This document shows positions 50,889 through 60,466 of a stretch of 64,000 bases of DNA, piece after piece. Where the stretch lies: the NCBI GenBank assembly GCA_943912335.1, contig CALTUD010000014.1, forward strand, positions 30,058 through 94,057. The letters run 5' to 3'. Position 1 is the stretch's first letter. Each line of letters starts with the position of its first letter. The position numbers and the translations under genes were made by a program. Below the pieces are notes generated by a model, which saw nothing but the letters and a program-made list of their open reading frames with translations, did not search any database and was not told the DNA's origin. The stretch comes from an uncultured Acetobacteraceae bacterium (GTDB lineage Bacteria; Pseudomonadota; Alphaproteobacteria; Acetobacterales; Acetobacteraceae).

Positions 50889-52121
50889 GTGACTGCACAG
50901 TCCGAAACAAGGCAAAGACGGTTACGCGCGGCGGTGATCGCGGCCCTCGTGCTCGCGACGATGGTGGGCTACGCCGATCGACAGGTGTTGGCGTTGCTGA
51001 AACCGGTGTTGGATCGTCAGCTCGGCTGGAGTGCGGCGCAGTACGGCGCGATCTCCGCCACATTCCAGATCGCGCTCGCTTTCAGCCTTCTTCTGGCCGG
51101 ATGGATCGTGGACCGGATCGGGCCCCGTCTGGCGCTGGGCGCCGGTCTGGTCGGCTGGAGCCTGTTCGCCGCGGCGCATGCACTGGCCCGTACCGTCCCG
51201 GTATTCGTTGTTCTGCGCGGCGGACTCGGCGTTTTCGAAGCCGTGGGTACGCCGGCGACCATGGCAGCGGTGGCGGCCTTGTTTCCGGACACCCTGCGCG
51301 GTCGGGTGATCGGGTTGCTGAATGCCGTGCCGAACGCGGCGGCGATGCTCACCCCCGTCCTGGTCGGACTGCTGTTTCCCCGGGTCGGCTGGACCGGAAC
51401 GGTGGCGGCGATCGGCGCCAGCGGACTCGTCCTGGCCGTGTTCTGGTTCGCTCTGCGTCTCGATACGTTGCAGGCTAAGAAGAGAGACTCCGTGCCGGCT
51501 CCGTCGGACGCCGGGATAGCGGACCCGGCGAGGGGATGGCGTCCCGTGGCGGCATTCGCGCTCGGCAAGACGCTCACCGACCCGGTCTGGTGGTTCATGC
51601 TGTATTGGCTGCCGGATCTGCTGCATCGCCGCTTCGGGCTCGACACGGCACATCTGCCTCTGCCGCTGGTGGCGATCTACGCGGCCGCGGCAGCAGGGTC
51701 CTTGCTGTCGGGGCTCTGGCCGGCGCGGCTCGTGCGTACGGGCATGACTTCGGAATCGGCACGTCGACGGATGCAGATCCTCGCCGCGTTCGTGGTGATG
51801 CCGTTGCCACTTTGCCTGCTGCCGTCGGCAGGACTCGTCGTCACCGTCGCGCTGATCGGTCTGGCGCTGTTCGGCCACCAGGCCTTCGCCACGTCCCTGT
51901 TCAGCTTCGTATCGGAGCGTATTCCCGCCGCGCGTGTCGGCCGCGTGGCGGGGCTGGGCGCGTTCTGCGGCAACGCCGCCGGGGCCGCGGCGCTCTGGGG
52001 CGCCAGCCGCCTGCTGGGCGCAGGCGGTGGTCTGCTGCCGATCCTGCTCTATGCCGCCTTGGCCTATGCGGTCGCGGCCGTTTCGTTCGCCGCGCTGGTG
52101 CCCTCGCGAGACGCGCGCTGA
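50889..52121 (+). CDS. MFS transporter, ACS/hexuronate-type
   Basis: A 410-residue MFS permease. MVGYADRQVLALLKPVLDRQ in helix 1 is typical of the anion:cation symporter (ExuT/GudP) group. SLLLAGWIVDRIGPRLALGA and RGGLGVFEAVGTPATMAAVA are the following MFS motifs. Such proteins often import sugar acids or aromatic acids. The start is the GTG at 50889, 13 bases after the TonB-receptor stop, so the outer-membrane receptor and this permease probably carry the same substrate in sequence. Its stop lies eight bases from the convergent Gfo/Idh stop. Confidence 0.85.
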   Translation: MTAQSETRQRRLRAAVIAALVLATMVGYADRQVLALLKPVLDRQLGWSAAQYGAISATFQIALAFSLLLAGWIVDRIGPRLALGAGLVGWSLFAAAHALARTVPVFVVLRGGLGVFEAVGTPATMAAVAALFPDTLRGRVIGLLNAVPNAAAMLTPVLVGLLFPRVGWTGTVAAIGASGLVLAVFWFALRLDTLQAKKRDSVPAPSDAGIADPARGWRPVAAFALGKTLTDPVWWFMLYWLPDLLHRRFGLDTAHLPLPLVAIYAAAAAGSLLSGLWPARLVRTGMTSESARRRMQILAAFVVMPLPLCLLPSAGLVVTVALIGLALFGHQAFATSLFSFVSERIPAARVGRVAGLGAFCGNAAGAAALWGASRLLGAGGGLLPILLYAALAYAVAAVSFAALVPSRDAR

Positions 52122-52128
52122 AACAACG

Positions 52129-53205
52129 CTACAACACCTCGTCGATCGCCACGGCGCGATGCTCGGCCGCGCTGCGTTCCGCGGCAACACCCATCGCCAC
52201 CGCCAGCAACCCGTCTCGCGCCGTGACCTGGACGGGGCCGTGCCCGTTCACCGCATCGAGAAATGCCAGCAATTGGCCGTAGCTGGCGCCATGATGGTTG
52301 CCGGCCGCCAGGGCGCGCGCATCCACAGCGACGTGTTCGCGCTCAACTCGTTTCGGCGCATCGAGCGCCACACGCGGCGAGACGGTCTTGATGCCGCTTG
52401 GAATGCCCACCTCCAGCATGGCCGCGTCTCCGATCGCGGTGATGCGTTCCTGTTCCTCCGCGCCATCCGCGAACATGCACAGATCCAGCATCGCGCGGAC
52501 GCCGTTGTCGAAGTCGACGATGGTGAAACTGTTGTCGATGATGTCGGGAGTCTGGCCGTCGTAGCGCTCGTCGCGATGGTTCACGTCGGCAGCGCCGGAA
52601 CAGAACACGCGCACCGGCTCGGCACGTACCATATGACGCATCAGATCGAAGAAATGGCAGCATTTCTCGACCATGGTCCCTCCGGTATTGCGATTGAACC
52701 TGTTCCAGTCTCCGACTTTGGTAAGAAATGGAAAACGGTGCTCGTGCAGCGCCACGCGTCGCAGAGTTCCGGCGCGCCCGTCATGCAGGTCGTCGATGAA
52801 CGACCGCACGGGCGGCATGAAGCGGTATTCCATCGCCACCCAGAACACGCCCCGGCTGCGGGCATCCGCGCGATCGGCGACGGCGTGCGCATCCGCGACC
52901 GTGGTGCAGAGCGGTTTCTCGCAGAGGATATGCAGATCGGTGTCGAGCAGCCTGTCCAGTACGCCGTGATGTGTATGGTTGGGCGAACACACGATCACCG
53001 CATCGAGGCCGCCCGCACTGAGCATCGGCTCGACCCCGTCGAAGGCCGGAACCTGCGCGCCGTCGTCGCCGAGGGTGCGACGGGCCCAGGCGATCGAGTC
53101 GGGAACGGGATCGGCCAGAGCCGCGACCTGCAGGCCCGGTACAAGAGCCAGGGTGCGGAGATGCTCCTGGGCCATCAGACCCGTACCCACGATGCCGAAG
53201 CGCAT
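52129..53205 (-). CDS. Gfo/Idh/MocA-family oxidoreductase
   Basis: A 358-residue NAD(P)-dependent enzyme. The Rossmann fold begins MRFGIVGTGLMAQEHLRTLA, and the catalytic block DLHILCEKPLCTTVADAHAV contains the EKP lysine. VEKCCHFFDLMRHMVRAEPV carries the conserved His helix. This is a complete and probably active family member, in contrast to the one at 38204. The substrate is unknown, but the neighbourhood of a TonB receptor and sugar-acid-type permease suggests a sugar derivative. GGGAGGAAA precedes the ATG at 53205. Confidence 0.9.
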   Translation of the reverse strand: MRFGIVGTGLMAQEHLRTLALVPGLQVAALADPVPDSIAWARRTLGDDGAQVPAFDGVEPMLSAGGLDAVIVCSPNHTHHGVLDRLLDTDLHILCEKPLCTTVADAHAVADRADARSRGVFWVAMEYRFMPPVRSFIDDLHDGRAGTLRRVALHEHRFPFLTKVGDWNRFNRNTGGTMVEKCCHFFDLMRHMVRAEPVRVFCSGAADVNHRDERYDGQTPDIIDNSFTIVDFDNGVRAMLDLCMFADGAEEQERITAIGDAAMLEVGIPSGIKTVSPRVALDAPKRVEREHVAVDARALAAGNHHGASYGQLLAFLDAVNGHGPVQVTARDGLLAVAMGVAAERSAAEHRAVAIDEVL

Positions 53206-53300
53206 GTTGGTTTCCTCCCTCGATTGCAGTGCGTGCAATACCGTCCGAGCGCGGAATGGTCTATGCACGCCGAAAGAGCGTGGAACGGGAGATCGAACGG

Positions 53301-54365
53301 ATGGAGCGAAGCTGCGAGGTCGCCTGGTTCGCGGCGCTGTGCGACGACGACTACGAGTTCCTGGGCGTTGCAGATCCGGCGTTGCGATCGAGCTGGACCC
53401 ATTGCCGGGACATCGCGCTCGCTGCCGAAAGCGGCGGTTTCGACCGCATTCTGCTGCCCTCCGGCTACAAGCTCGGCATCGACGGCGCCGCCTTCGCAGG
53501 CGGCATGGCGCCGCTGCTCAGCCGCCTCCGCCTGCTGCTGGCGATCCGCACCGGAGAGCTGTGGCCGCCGCAACAGGCGCGCCAGATCGCCACGCTCGAC
53601 CAGATGCTGCAGGGCCGGCTCGACATCAACATCATCTCTTCCGACCTGCCCGGCGAGACCCTGGACAGCGCGCCGCGCTATCGGCGCACGCTTGAGGTGA
53701 TGCAGATCCTGCGTGCGCTGCTGGAAGGACGTGCGCTCGACCACCATGGCGAGCATTACCGGTTCGCGGTGGAGCCGCCGCGCCTCTGCCCACCCGGCAG
53801 CGCTTCTCCCTTGTTCTATTTCGGCGGCCTGTCGGAGGCCGCGCGGGACACTGCCGCTGCCGGTGCGGACATCTATCTGATGTGGCCGGACCGGCTCGAG
53901 GCCGTGCGCGCCATCATCGCCGACATGCGCCGACGGGCCGCCGCGCGAGATCGTTCGCTACGCTTCGGTTATCGCGTGCATGTGGTGGTGCGCGAAACCG
54001 AGGATCTGGCCCGCGCGGCGGCGGAACGGTTGCTGTCACGGCTCGATGCGGCCGAAGGGGCCGCGATCCGTGCGCGCTCTCTGGACAGCGCCTCTGCCGG
54101 CGTCGCCCGGCAGGCCGAACTGCGCGAGGACGCGGACCGCGACGGCTATGTCGAGGCCCATCTCTGGACCGGGATCGGCCGTGCCCGATCTGGCTGCGGT
54201 GCCGCCATCGTGGGCGATCCGGATCAGGTCCTCGCCAAGCTCCGCGCCTATCAGGAGGCCGGGATCGACGCGTTCATCCTCTCCGGCTATCCGCACGCCG
54301 CCGAAGCGGACCTGTTCGCCCGCCACGTGCTGCCGCGGCTGAACCACGCGCCGATCGGGCGATAG
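53301..54365 (+). CDS. Luciferase-like (LLM) FMN monooxygenase, SsuD-like
   Basis: A 354-residue flavin-dependent monooxygenase of the bacterial luciferase-like family, nearest in style to alkanesulfonate monooxygenase. Typical segments are VAWFAALCDDDYEFLGVADP, ALAAESGGFDRILLPSG, LDQMLQGRLDINIISSDLPG with the family's RYRRTLEVMQILRALLEG, and LFYFGGLSEAARDTAAAGAD. It needs reduced FMN from a partner, and no reductase is adjacent. The ATG at 53301 has GGGAGA upstream; an upstream GTG (53229) and ATG (53256) are in frame. It is divergent from the Gfo/Idh gene. Confidence 0.9.
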   Translation: MERSCEVAWFAALCDDDYEFLGVADPALRSSWTHCRDIALAAESGGFDRILLPSGYKLGIDGAAFAGGMAPLLSRLRLLLAIRTGELWPPQQARQIATLDQMLQGRLDINIISSDLPGETLDSAPRYRRTLEVMQILRALLEGRALDHHGEHYRFAVEPPRLCPPGSASPLFYFGGLSEAARDTAAAGADIYLMWPDRLEAVRAIIADMRRRAAARDRSLRFGYRVHVVVRETEDLARAAAERLLSRLDAAEGAAIRARSLDSASAGVARQAELREDADRDGYVEAHLWTGIGRARSGCGAAIVGDPDQVLAKLRAYQEAGIDAFILSGYPHAAEADLFARHVLPRLNHAPIGR

Positions 54366-54371
54366 AACGGT

Positions 54372-55175
54372 TCAGCCCAGCGCCAACCCCGACGCCGCGG
54401 ACAGCGCCTCGGCCACACCCGGCGCCGCCGCCAGGATCGGGATCGCGCCATGCAGTCCGCCATCGCGCAGGAACGGCGACACGCGCGCGCCGGTCTCGCG
54501 CAAGAGCACCAGCGCCGCCGCGACGTCCCACAGATTGATCGAGATCTCGACATAGCCGTCCTGCCGGCCGCAGGCGACGTCGGCCAAGGCCAGCGCACCG
54601 CAGCCGCCGCAGCGCGGTGCCACGCCCAGCGCCATGATCCGGTCCGACATGGACAGGTAATCCGGCTGCGCCACGCGCGAGCCCCAGCCGATCTCCACCA
54701 TCGCACGCGCCGGATCGGTGGTGTCGGCAGCGCGGATCGGCGCGCCGTTCAGCGTGGCGCCGCCACCGCGCACGGCCAGGAAGGTCTCGCCCAGAACCGG
54801 CGCCACCAGCATGCCCGCCACCGGCTCGTTTCCGTCGAGAAGACCCAGCGACACGCACCAGCGCGGCCGGCCGCGCGCATAATTCGAGGTGCCGTCGATC
54901 GGGTCCACCACCCAGCGCATCTGGCCCTGGCGCGCTTCGCCGCCTTCCTCGCCCTGGAACCCGTCTTCCGGAAACGCTTCGCCGATCCGAGCGGCCAGGA
55001 AGGCCTCCACCGCGCCATCGGCTTCCGTCAGCCAGTCCTGCGCGCCTTTCTGGGTCGCGGCAGGCGACCCCGCAGGCGGACGCATACGCATGGCGAGGGC
55101 CGCCGCCTCCTGCATGATCGGCTGCATGGCCTGAACGCGTTCGAGCAAGGCGGGGGAGGGGGCGGGGGTGTTCAT
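54372..55175 (-). CDS. Inositol-monophosphatase-family phosphatase
   Basis: A 267-residue metal-dependent sugar phosphatase of the IMPase group. The metal and phosphate motifs are FQGEEGGEARQGQ (first Glu), MRWVVDPIDGTSNYARGRPR (DPxDGT) and ISINLWDVAAALVLLRETGA (WDxAA). The usual substrates are inositol phosphate, histidinol phosphate, 3'-phosphoadenosine phosphate or fructose bisphosphate, and sequence alone does not separate these. Its stop lies six bases from the convergent LLM stop. Confidence 0.92.
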   Translation of the reverse strand: MNTPAPSPALLERVQAMQPIMQEAAALAMRMRPPAGSPAATQKGAQDWLTEADGAVEAFLAARIGEAFPEDGFQGEEGGEARQGQMRWVVDPIDGTSNYARGRPRWCVSLGLLDGNEPVAGMLVAPVLGETFLAVRGGGATLNGAPIRAADTTDPARAMVEIGWGSRVAQPDYLSMSDRIMALGVAPRCGGCGALALADVACGRQDGYVEISINLWDVAAALVLLRETGARVSPFLRDGGLHGAIPILAAAPGVAEALSAASGLALG

Positions 55176-55259
55176 GCGCGCATCACTCGCATGACGGCGG
55201 AGCCGATTCCAGCGCCGGAACCGTAAACGGCATGACCGTTTCGGGACGGTTGCGGAGCG

Positions 55260-55796
55260 CTACTCCACCCGGAGCGCCGCGCGCAGCGATTGGGTGATCG
55301 CCGGATCTTCCAGCATCGCCAGCCGCGCCGCCGCCAGGGTGGCGAAACGCTGCATCATCGCCCGGCGCGTTGCCGGTGCCAGTCTGTGCGTCGCCGCCTC
55401 GCGCTCCAGGGACGCGGCTTCCACCACCCCGCCCGGACGGCAATGCGGTCCGACGCACGCCACCATCACGCCCACATCCTCCGGCAGAAGCTCCAGCGGG
55501 AACTTGTCATCGACGGCGAAGATCAGCGCATCCGAACAGTCCCGGTAGTCCGGCCACTTGGTGTCGGTCAGGAAATCGCGCGGCCCGGATTTCACCTCGA
55601 TGCACACGAAGCCTCCATCCGGGCGCAGCGCCATGATGTCGGCGCGCCGACTGTTGGGCAGAGGCATCTCGTGCAGCACCACCCAACCCAGCATCAAACA
55701 AAGCTGCGCCGCTGCACGGCGGATCGCCAACTGGTTTTCCGGCAGGCCGAGCGGCGGCAGCTCGGGCGTCAGCGGGGCAGGCGGCAGCGTATCCAT
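55260..55796 (-). CDS. MmcB-family DNA repair protein
   Basis: A 178-residue protein resembling alphaproteobacterial MmcB, linked to DNA repair after mitomycin damage. The PD-(D/E)xK-like nuclease core is visible: SRRADIMALRPDGGFVCIEV, then KSGPRDFLTDTKWPDYRDCS, giving Asp...Glu-x-Lys. DALIFAVDDKFPLELLPEDV and GVMVACV follow, typical of the family. The ATG at 55796 fits; a TTG at 55832 in frame is less likely. The DNA substrate is not known. I am fairly sure of the family. Confidence 0.82.
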   Translation of the reverse strand: MDTLPPAPLTPELPPLGLPENQLAIRRAAAQLCLMLGWVVLHEMPLPNSRRADIMALRPDGGFVCIEVKSGPRDFLTDTKWPDYRDCSDALIFAVDDKFPLELLPEDVGVMVACVGPHCRPGGVVEAASLEREAATHRLAPATRRAMMQRFATLAAARLAMLEDPAITQSLRAALRVE

Positions 55797-55853
55797 CAGA
55801 TGTTCATGCCCTGTTCTGGGCTGGAACGGCAAGCGGGATCGATGCCGTCTGGC

Positions 55854-56618
55854 TTACTGGCTAAAATCACCGGTTTGCGGCGGCACAACACCGCTGATGG
55901 CCATCTCGATCTGGAACTGGGCAGTGTCAGCTTGTTCTGGGGTCTCGCTCCTCGCTCTGTCGATGACACAGCGTTTCTGCGGCCCTGATGCCGGATGGCA
56001 TGTCATGATCGCCTCGCTCACGATATCCCCGCTCAAAGGCGTCAACGGCTCAGCCACCGGAAGCGGCACGATCTCCATCTGGACGGTCATCGTGCGATCG
56101 GGATCGGCCATCGGCCGTCCGTCCCTGATGATCGGTGTCACCGTCATCCGCTCCAGCATGCTCTGGAGTCCCCGCCCCAACGCCGATTTGGCGATGTCGG
56201 CCGGCAAGCGGCAATCGTGCACCTTGCCTGAAGCCTGCACGCCACAGACGACGTTCGTTCTGATCGTTTGCGGGGGCAAGGTGTAGTTGATCGTGAACGT
56301 ATGGTGCTTCTGCTCCACGGCCACGCCATCGCGCATCGCGGGCGAATAACGGGCGTGCCGGGTGAAATCGAGGGCGGCTGCAGCAAAATCTGGTGCGCTT
56401 GCGCCGGTCACCTTGCAATCCTGCGTGGTGCCTGCGGCGGTGATGGCGCAGTCCAGCTTGGCCCAGCCTGCCCGCCCTTCCAGCATGGCCTTGGCGGGAT
56501 AGGCCGGAGCTCCGTTCGGGAGAGCCCGTGCTTTCTGTTCAGGTGCCGTCGCGGTGCAGCCGCCCAGAAACGCAGCGAGCAACAAGCTGAACCCATGGAC
56601 AATCGAACGTGCTCGCAC
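55854..56618 (-). CDS. Lipoprotein with TonB-like C-terminal domain
   Basis: A 254-residue predicted lipoprotein. The signal peptide GFSLLLAAFLGGC ends at Cys 21. Residues about 38-117 match the TonB C-terminal pattern: APAYPAKAMLEGRAGWAKLD, ITAAGTTQDCKVTGASAPDF, AAAALDFTRHARYSPAMRDG and a closing HTFTINYTL strand. A second, less clear repeat may follow (VVCGVQASGKVHDCRLPADI). A lipid anchor replaces the usual TonB membrane helix, so it cannot use ExbB/D in the standard way. The start is a GTG at 56618. Confidence 0.75.
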   Translation of the reverse strand: MRARSIVHGFSLLLAAFLGGCTATAPEQKARALPNGAPAYPAKAMLEGRAGWAKLDCAITAAGTTQDCKVTGASAPDFAAAALDFTRHARYSPAMRDGVAVEQKHHTFTINYTLPPQTIRTNVVCGVQASGKVHDCRLPADIAKSALGRGLQSMLERMTVTPIIRDGRPMADPDRTMTVQMEIVPLPVAEPLTPLSGDIVSEAIMTCHPASGPQKRCVIDRARSETPEQADTAQFQIEMAISGVVPPQTGDFSQ

Positions 56619-56686
56619 GCATGGACCTCATCGCTTTCGCAACGAAGTGTAATCGAGCCGCCTCTCATGTCCACTCGGCCCGTCGG

Positions 56687-57484
56687 TCAGCCGTTATCCT
56701 CGAATCCCGGAAACAGCGTCATCCCGCCATCCACGTAGAGTGTGGCGCCGGTGATGTAGTCCGCCATGTCGGAGCACAGGAACACGGCGGCATTGGCGAT
56801 GTCCCGCGCCTCGCCGATCCGCTTGTAGGGGATCAATTCCAGCAGCTTCTTCCCGGCCTCGCCCTCGGTCGCTTCCCGGTTGATGGCGGTGGCGATGGCC
56901 CCCGGCGAGATCGCGTTCACGCGGATGCGCTTCGGCGCCATCTCCTGCGCCAGGGTCTTCATCAGCATCGAAACGCCGCCCTTGGTCGCGGCATAGTTCA
57001 CATGCCCGGCCCAGGGGATCACGTCATGCACCGAGCTCATGTGCAGGATCTTGCCGTGCGCCCGCGACAGGCCGCGATCGCCCTGCCTCTCGAACTGCCG
57101 GATCGCCGCGCGGGCGCACAGGAACTGCCCGGTCAGGTTCACTCCCATCACCGTGTTCCAGTCTTCCAGCGTCATCTCCGCCGTCGGCGCGTCCTTCTGC
57201 AGCCCGGAATTGGCCACGACGATGTCCACCCCGCCCCATCGCGACACGGTCTCGGCGAACAGCCGCTCCACGTCGTCTTCCCGGCTCACATTGGCCTGGA
57301 TGGCGAAGGCGCGGCCGCCGCCGGCCTCGATCTCGGCGGCGAGCTTTTCCGCAGGCTCGGGTTGGGAGTTGTAGTTGATCGCCACGGCGGCGCCGGATTG
57401 CGCCAAAGCGCGCGCGACCTCCATGCCGATGCCGGAACTGGCGCCGGTCACGATCGCCACCTGATTGTCGATGCGGCAGTCCAT
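56687..57484 (-). CDS. SDR-family oxidoreductase, glucose 1-dehydrogenase-like
   Basis: A 265-residue short-chain dehydrogenase. The cofactor motif VAIVTGASSGIGMEVARALA, the NSG loop VVANSGLQ, catalytic Ser in KILHMSSVHDVIPWAGHVNY with YAATKGGVS supplying Tyr and Lys, and VDGGMTLFPGFEDNG are all present. The HDVIPWAG sequence and PGFEDNG end match glucose 1-dehydrogenase-type SDRs, which oxidise glucose to gluconolactone. That substrate is suggested, not proven. It is divergent from the PBP1A gene. Confidence 0.88.
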   Translation of the reverse strand: MDCRIDNQVAIVTGASSGIGMEVARALAQSGAAVAINYNSQPEPAEKLAAEIEAGGGRAFAIQANVSREDDVERLFAETVSRWGGVDIVVANSGLQKDAPTAEMTLEDWNTVMGVNLTGQFLCARAAIRQFERQGDRGLSRAHGKILHMSSVHDVIPWAGHVNYAATKGGVSMLMKTLAQEMAPKRIRVNAISPGAIATAINREATEGEAGKKLLELIPYKRIGEARDIANAAVFLCSDMADYITGATLYVDGGMTLFPGFEDNG

Positions 57485-57632
57485 GAAACCCTCCGGTTCT
57501 GTTCGGGCCGACCGGCCCAGGAACCAACGTCGCGCTTCCGGCCCGGTTTGGCCCTCAGGCTTTCCCCGTTGTCACGTGCGCCGCGTCGGGTGGGGGGCGA
57601 CGAGCGGGCAGACGGATGATAGGAAGAGCCGC

Positions 57633-60425
57633 ATGAGCGGCCCTTTCGATCGTCCGGAACGACCTAGCCTGCGCGCGGGGCGGCCCCTGGCGTCGGATCA
57701 AACCAGCCGTGCGCCCGGCGGCAACGGTGCACCACCTCCGCCGCGCGGCCCGTTCCGGCCGCGCTTCCGTCCCCGTTTCCGCATGGTCCGCACGCTGGCC
57801 GGCGGCACGCTCGCCGTCGTGGCGCTGGTGGGCGGGGTCGGCGCCCTCGTCGTCTGGCACAAATACGAGCAGATCACCGCCGACCTGCCGACCGTGGGCG
57901 TTCTGCGCAACTACCAGCCGCCAGTGATGAGCCGGATCTATGCCAGCGATGGCAGCGTGATCGCCGAACTCGCCGCCGAACGGCGCGTGTTCGTGCCCTA
58001 TTCCGCGATTCCGGACCGGGTGAAGGCCGCTTTCATCTCCACCGAGGACCGTAACTTCTACACCCATGGCGGTGTCGATCCGCTGGCGATCCTGCGCGCC
58101 GCCGTGTTCGATCTGGAAACGCTGCACAAGCGCCGGCCGATCGGCGCGTCCACCATCACCCAGCAGGTGGCCCGGGTGATGCTGCTCGGCTCCAACGCCC
58201 GCACCTTCGACCGCAAGGCGAAGGAAGCGGTGCTGGCGATGCGCATCGAGCAGACGCTGTCCAAGGAGCGCATCCTCGAGATCTATCTGAACGAGATCTA
58301 TCTCGGCGCCGGCGCCTATGGCGTGACGGCGGCGGCGCAGACCTATTTCAACAAGCCGCTCGACCAGCTCGACGATGCCGAGGCCGCGTTCCTGGGTGCG
58401 CTGCCGAAATCGCCGACCAACTACAATCCTTACCGTTTCCCCGAAGCCGCCAAGGCGCGTCGCGACCTCGTTCTCGACAACATGGTGGAGACCCACGCCA
58501 TCACCGCGGAAGCCGCCGCCGCCGCCAAGGCCGAGCCGCTGGTGCCGAAGAACTTCGTGCGCCCGGGGCCGGCGCCGGACACGGAATGGTTCTCCGAGGA
58601 GGTGCGGCGCGAACTGGTCGAACGCTACGGCCAGAACCAGACCATGCAGGGCGGCCTGGTGGTGCAGACCTCGCTGGACCCCAAGCTGCAGGACGAGGCG
58701 ACGCGCGATCTGCGCGACGGGCTGATGCATTACGATCGCCTGCATGGCGGCTGGCGCGGCCCGGTGGCGCACCTGGACGGGATCGGTCCGGTGCGTGCCG
58801 CGAAGAAACACGGCAAGACCGTCGAGCCGGAGCCGGAAGGCACGCCCGTCTGGCAAGCGGCTTTGCGGAAGGTGAACAAGCCGGCCGGCATGCTGCCTGA
58901 CTGGCGTCTGGCGGTGCTGCTGTCCTCCGGCGGCCAGATCGGCTGGATCGAGAACGACGGTAGCGGCCCGGTCGCCCATACGGGATCGCTGCGCGGCGAG
59001 GATCTGAGCTGGATGCGCGCCTACAAGGGCGTGCATGCCGGCGATGTGGTGATGGTCGAGCCGGACGCCGCCAAGCCGAACGCTCCGGTGCCGCTGCGCC
59101 AGATCCCGCTGGTGGAAGGCGCGCTGGTCAGCCTCGATCCCAATACGGGCCGCGTCCTGGCCCTGGCCGGCGGCTGGAGCTTCGAAAGCTCGCAGTTCAA
59201 TCGCGCCACCCAGGCGCTGCGCCAGCCCGGCTCCTCCTTCAAGCCGATCGTGTATCTGGCCGGCATGATGGACGGCATCTCGCCGTCGCAGCAATTCGAT
59301 GACGCGCCGTATTCCAACGGCAACTGGCATCCCAACAACTACGAGATGACCTTCGGCGGTCCGACCTCTCTGCACGACGCGCTGAAGAAGTCGCTCAACC
59401 TCGTGACCATCCGCCTTGCCGCCTATATCGGCATGAACGCCGTGGCCAAGCTGGCGATCGCCCTGCACGAGGTCGATGCCATGCCCAAGGTGCTGCCGGC
59501 CTCTCTGGGGGCGGTGGAAACCACCGTGCTGCGCGAAGCCGGCGCCTATGCCTCCATCGCATCCGGCGGCAAGGAAGTGCTGCCGTCGCTGATCGACGAC
59601 GTCCAGGACCGTGATGGGCACGTGATCTGGCGTCCGGCCGGCCTGGCCGTGGCGCGGAGCGACGACCCGTCGAAGCCGCCGCAGCTGGTCGACACCCGAA
59701 GCCAGATCGCCGATCCGGCATCCGCCTTCCAGGTGGTGGAGATGATGCGCGGCGTGGTCGGCCCGGGAGGCACGGGTCGCAAGGCCGGAGCGGGCATCGA
59801 CCAGCCGATCGCCGGCAAGACCGGCACCAGCCAGGACTTCCACGATGGCTGGTTCGCAGGCTTCGCGCCCAACATGCTGACCGTGGTGTGGGTCGGCTTC
59901 GACACCCCGCAAACGCTGGGTCCGAAGCAGGACGGCGATACCGTCGCGGGTCCGATCTGGAACAGCTACATGAAGGCTGCCCTGGCCACGCGCGAAAAGC
60001 TCGACTTTCGGGTGCCGGACGGTGTTTCCGTGGTGCGGGTCGGCGACGATACCGACGCCTATAAGCCGGGTCAGGTGCCGGGCGTCAGCGTTTCCCTCCA
60101 TCCCAGCGCTGCCAGCCAGAGCCAGGAACTCAGCGCCGCCGATACGGGCGCGGAGAACCTTCCGGATGCCGAATCCGACATGGGTGGCGGCATGACCGAG
60201 ACGCCGACCCCGCTGGCGCCGGACGCGTCGCAGACCGAGGTGGACGGATCCGGCCTGGCCTCCCCGGCCGATCCGACCCAACCCGGCGCGACGCCGCCTG
60301 GTCAGGTGGGTCTGCCCGGCACCGTGATCGGCGCCCCGCCGGGAACGCTGGCCAATGGCGCACCGCGTCCGCAGAAGCCCGCCGCTCCCGCGGGGGGTGA
60401 CATCGGCATGGGCGGCTTGTATTGA
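57633..60425 (+). CDS. mrcA: Penicillin-binding protein 1A (bifunctional)
   Basis: A 930-residue class A PBP that polymerises and crosslinks peptidoglycan. A ~50-residue Arg/Pro cytoplasmic tail precedes one membrane helix (LAGGTLAVVALVGGVGALVV). The glycosyltransferase domain has catalytic Glu 138 in STEDRNFYTHGG, then GASTITQQVARVML and LNEIYLGAGAYGV. The transpeptidase domain has the nucleophile Ser 534 in GSSFKP, SLN, and KTGTS from about Lys 729. The last ~150 residues are a long Pro/Ala/Thr/Gly tail that looks disordered. The ATG at 57633 has AGGAAGAG upstream. mrcA is a functional label by family. Confidence 0.95.
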   Translation: MSGPFDRPERPSLRAGRPLASDQTSRAPGGNGAPPPPRGPFRPRFRPRFRMVRTLAGGTLAVVALVGGVGALVVWHKYEQITADLPTVGVLRNYQPPVMSRIYASDGSVIAELAAERRVFVPYSAIPDRVKAAFISTEDRNFYTHGGVDPLAILRAAVFDLETLHKRRPIGASTITQQVARVMLLGSNARTFDRKAKEAVLAMRIEQTLSKERILEIYLNEIYLGAGAYGVTAAAQTYFNKPLDQLDDAEAAFLGALPKSPTNYNPYRFPEAAKARRDLVLDNMVETHAITAEAAAAAKAEPLVPKNFVRPGPAPDTEWFSEEVRRELVERYGQNQTMQGGLVVQTSLDPKLQDEATRDLRDGLMHYDRLHGGWRGPVAHLDGIGPVRAAKKHGKTVEPEPEGTPVWQAALRKVNKPAGMLPDWRLAVLLSSGGQIGWIENDGSGPVAHTGSLRGEDLSWMRAYKGVHAGDVVMVEPDAAKPNAPVPLRQIPLVEGALVSLDPNTGRVLALAGGWSFESSQFNRATQALRQPGSSFKPIVYLAGMMDGISPSQQFDDAPYSNGNWHPNNYEMTFGGPTSLHDALKKSLNLVTIRLAAYIGMNAVAKLAIALHEVDAMPKVLPASLGAVETTVLREAGAYASIASGGKEVLPSLIDDVQDRDGHVIWRPAGLAVARSDDPSKPPQLVDTRSQIADPASAFQVVEMMRGVVGPGGTGRKAGAGIDQPIAGKTGTSQDFHDGWFAGFAPNMLTVVWVGFDTPQTLGPKQDGDTVAGPIWNSYMKAALATREKLDFRVPDGVSVVRVGDDTDAYKPGQVPGVSVSLHPSAASQSQELSAADTGAENLPDAESDMGGGMTETPTPLAPDASQTEVDGSGLASPADPTQPGATPPGQVGLPGTVIGAPPGTLANGAPRPQKPAAPAGGDIGMGGLY

Positions 60426-60466
60426 GCCGCCCCTGATTTCCTCCAAACTCCAGCGCGATCGAGACC

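Noticed and set aside
57555..60446. 963-codon open frame antisense to the PBP1A gene
   Set aside because: It is a shadow caused by high G/C at third codon positions. The translation is His/Arg/Ala/Gly-rich with no motif, while the plus strand encodes a complete PBP1A.
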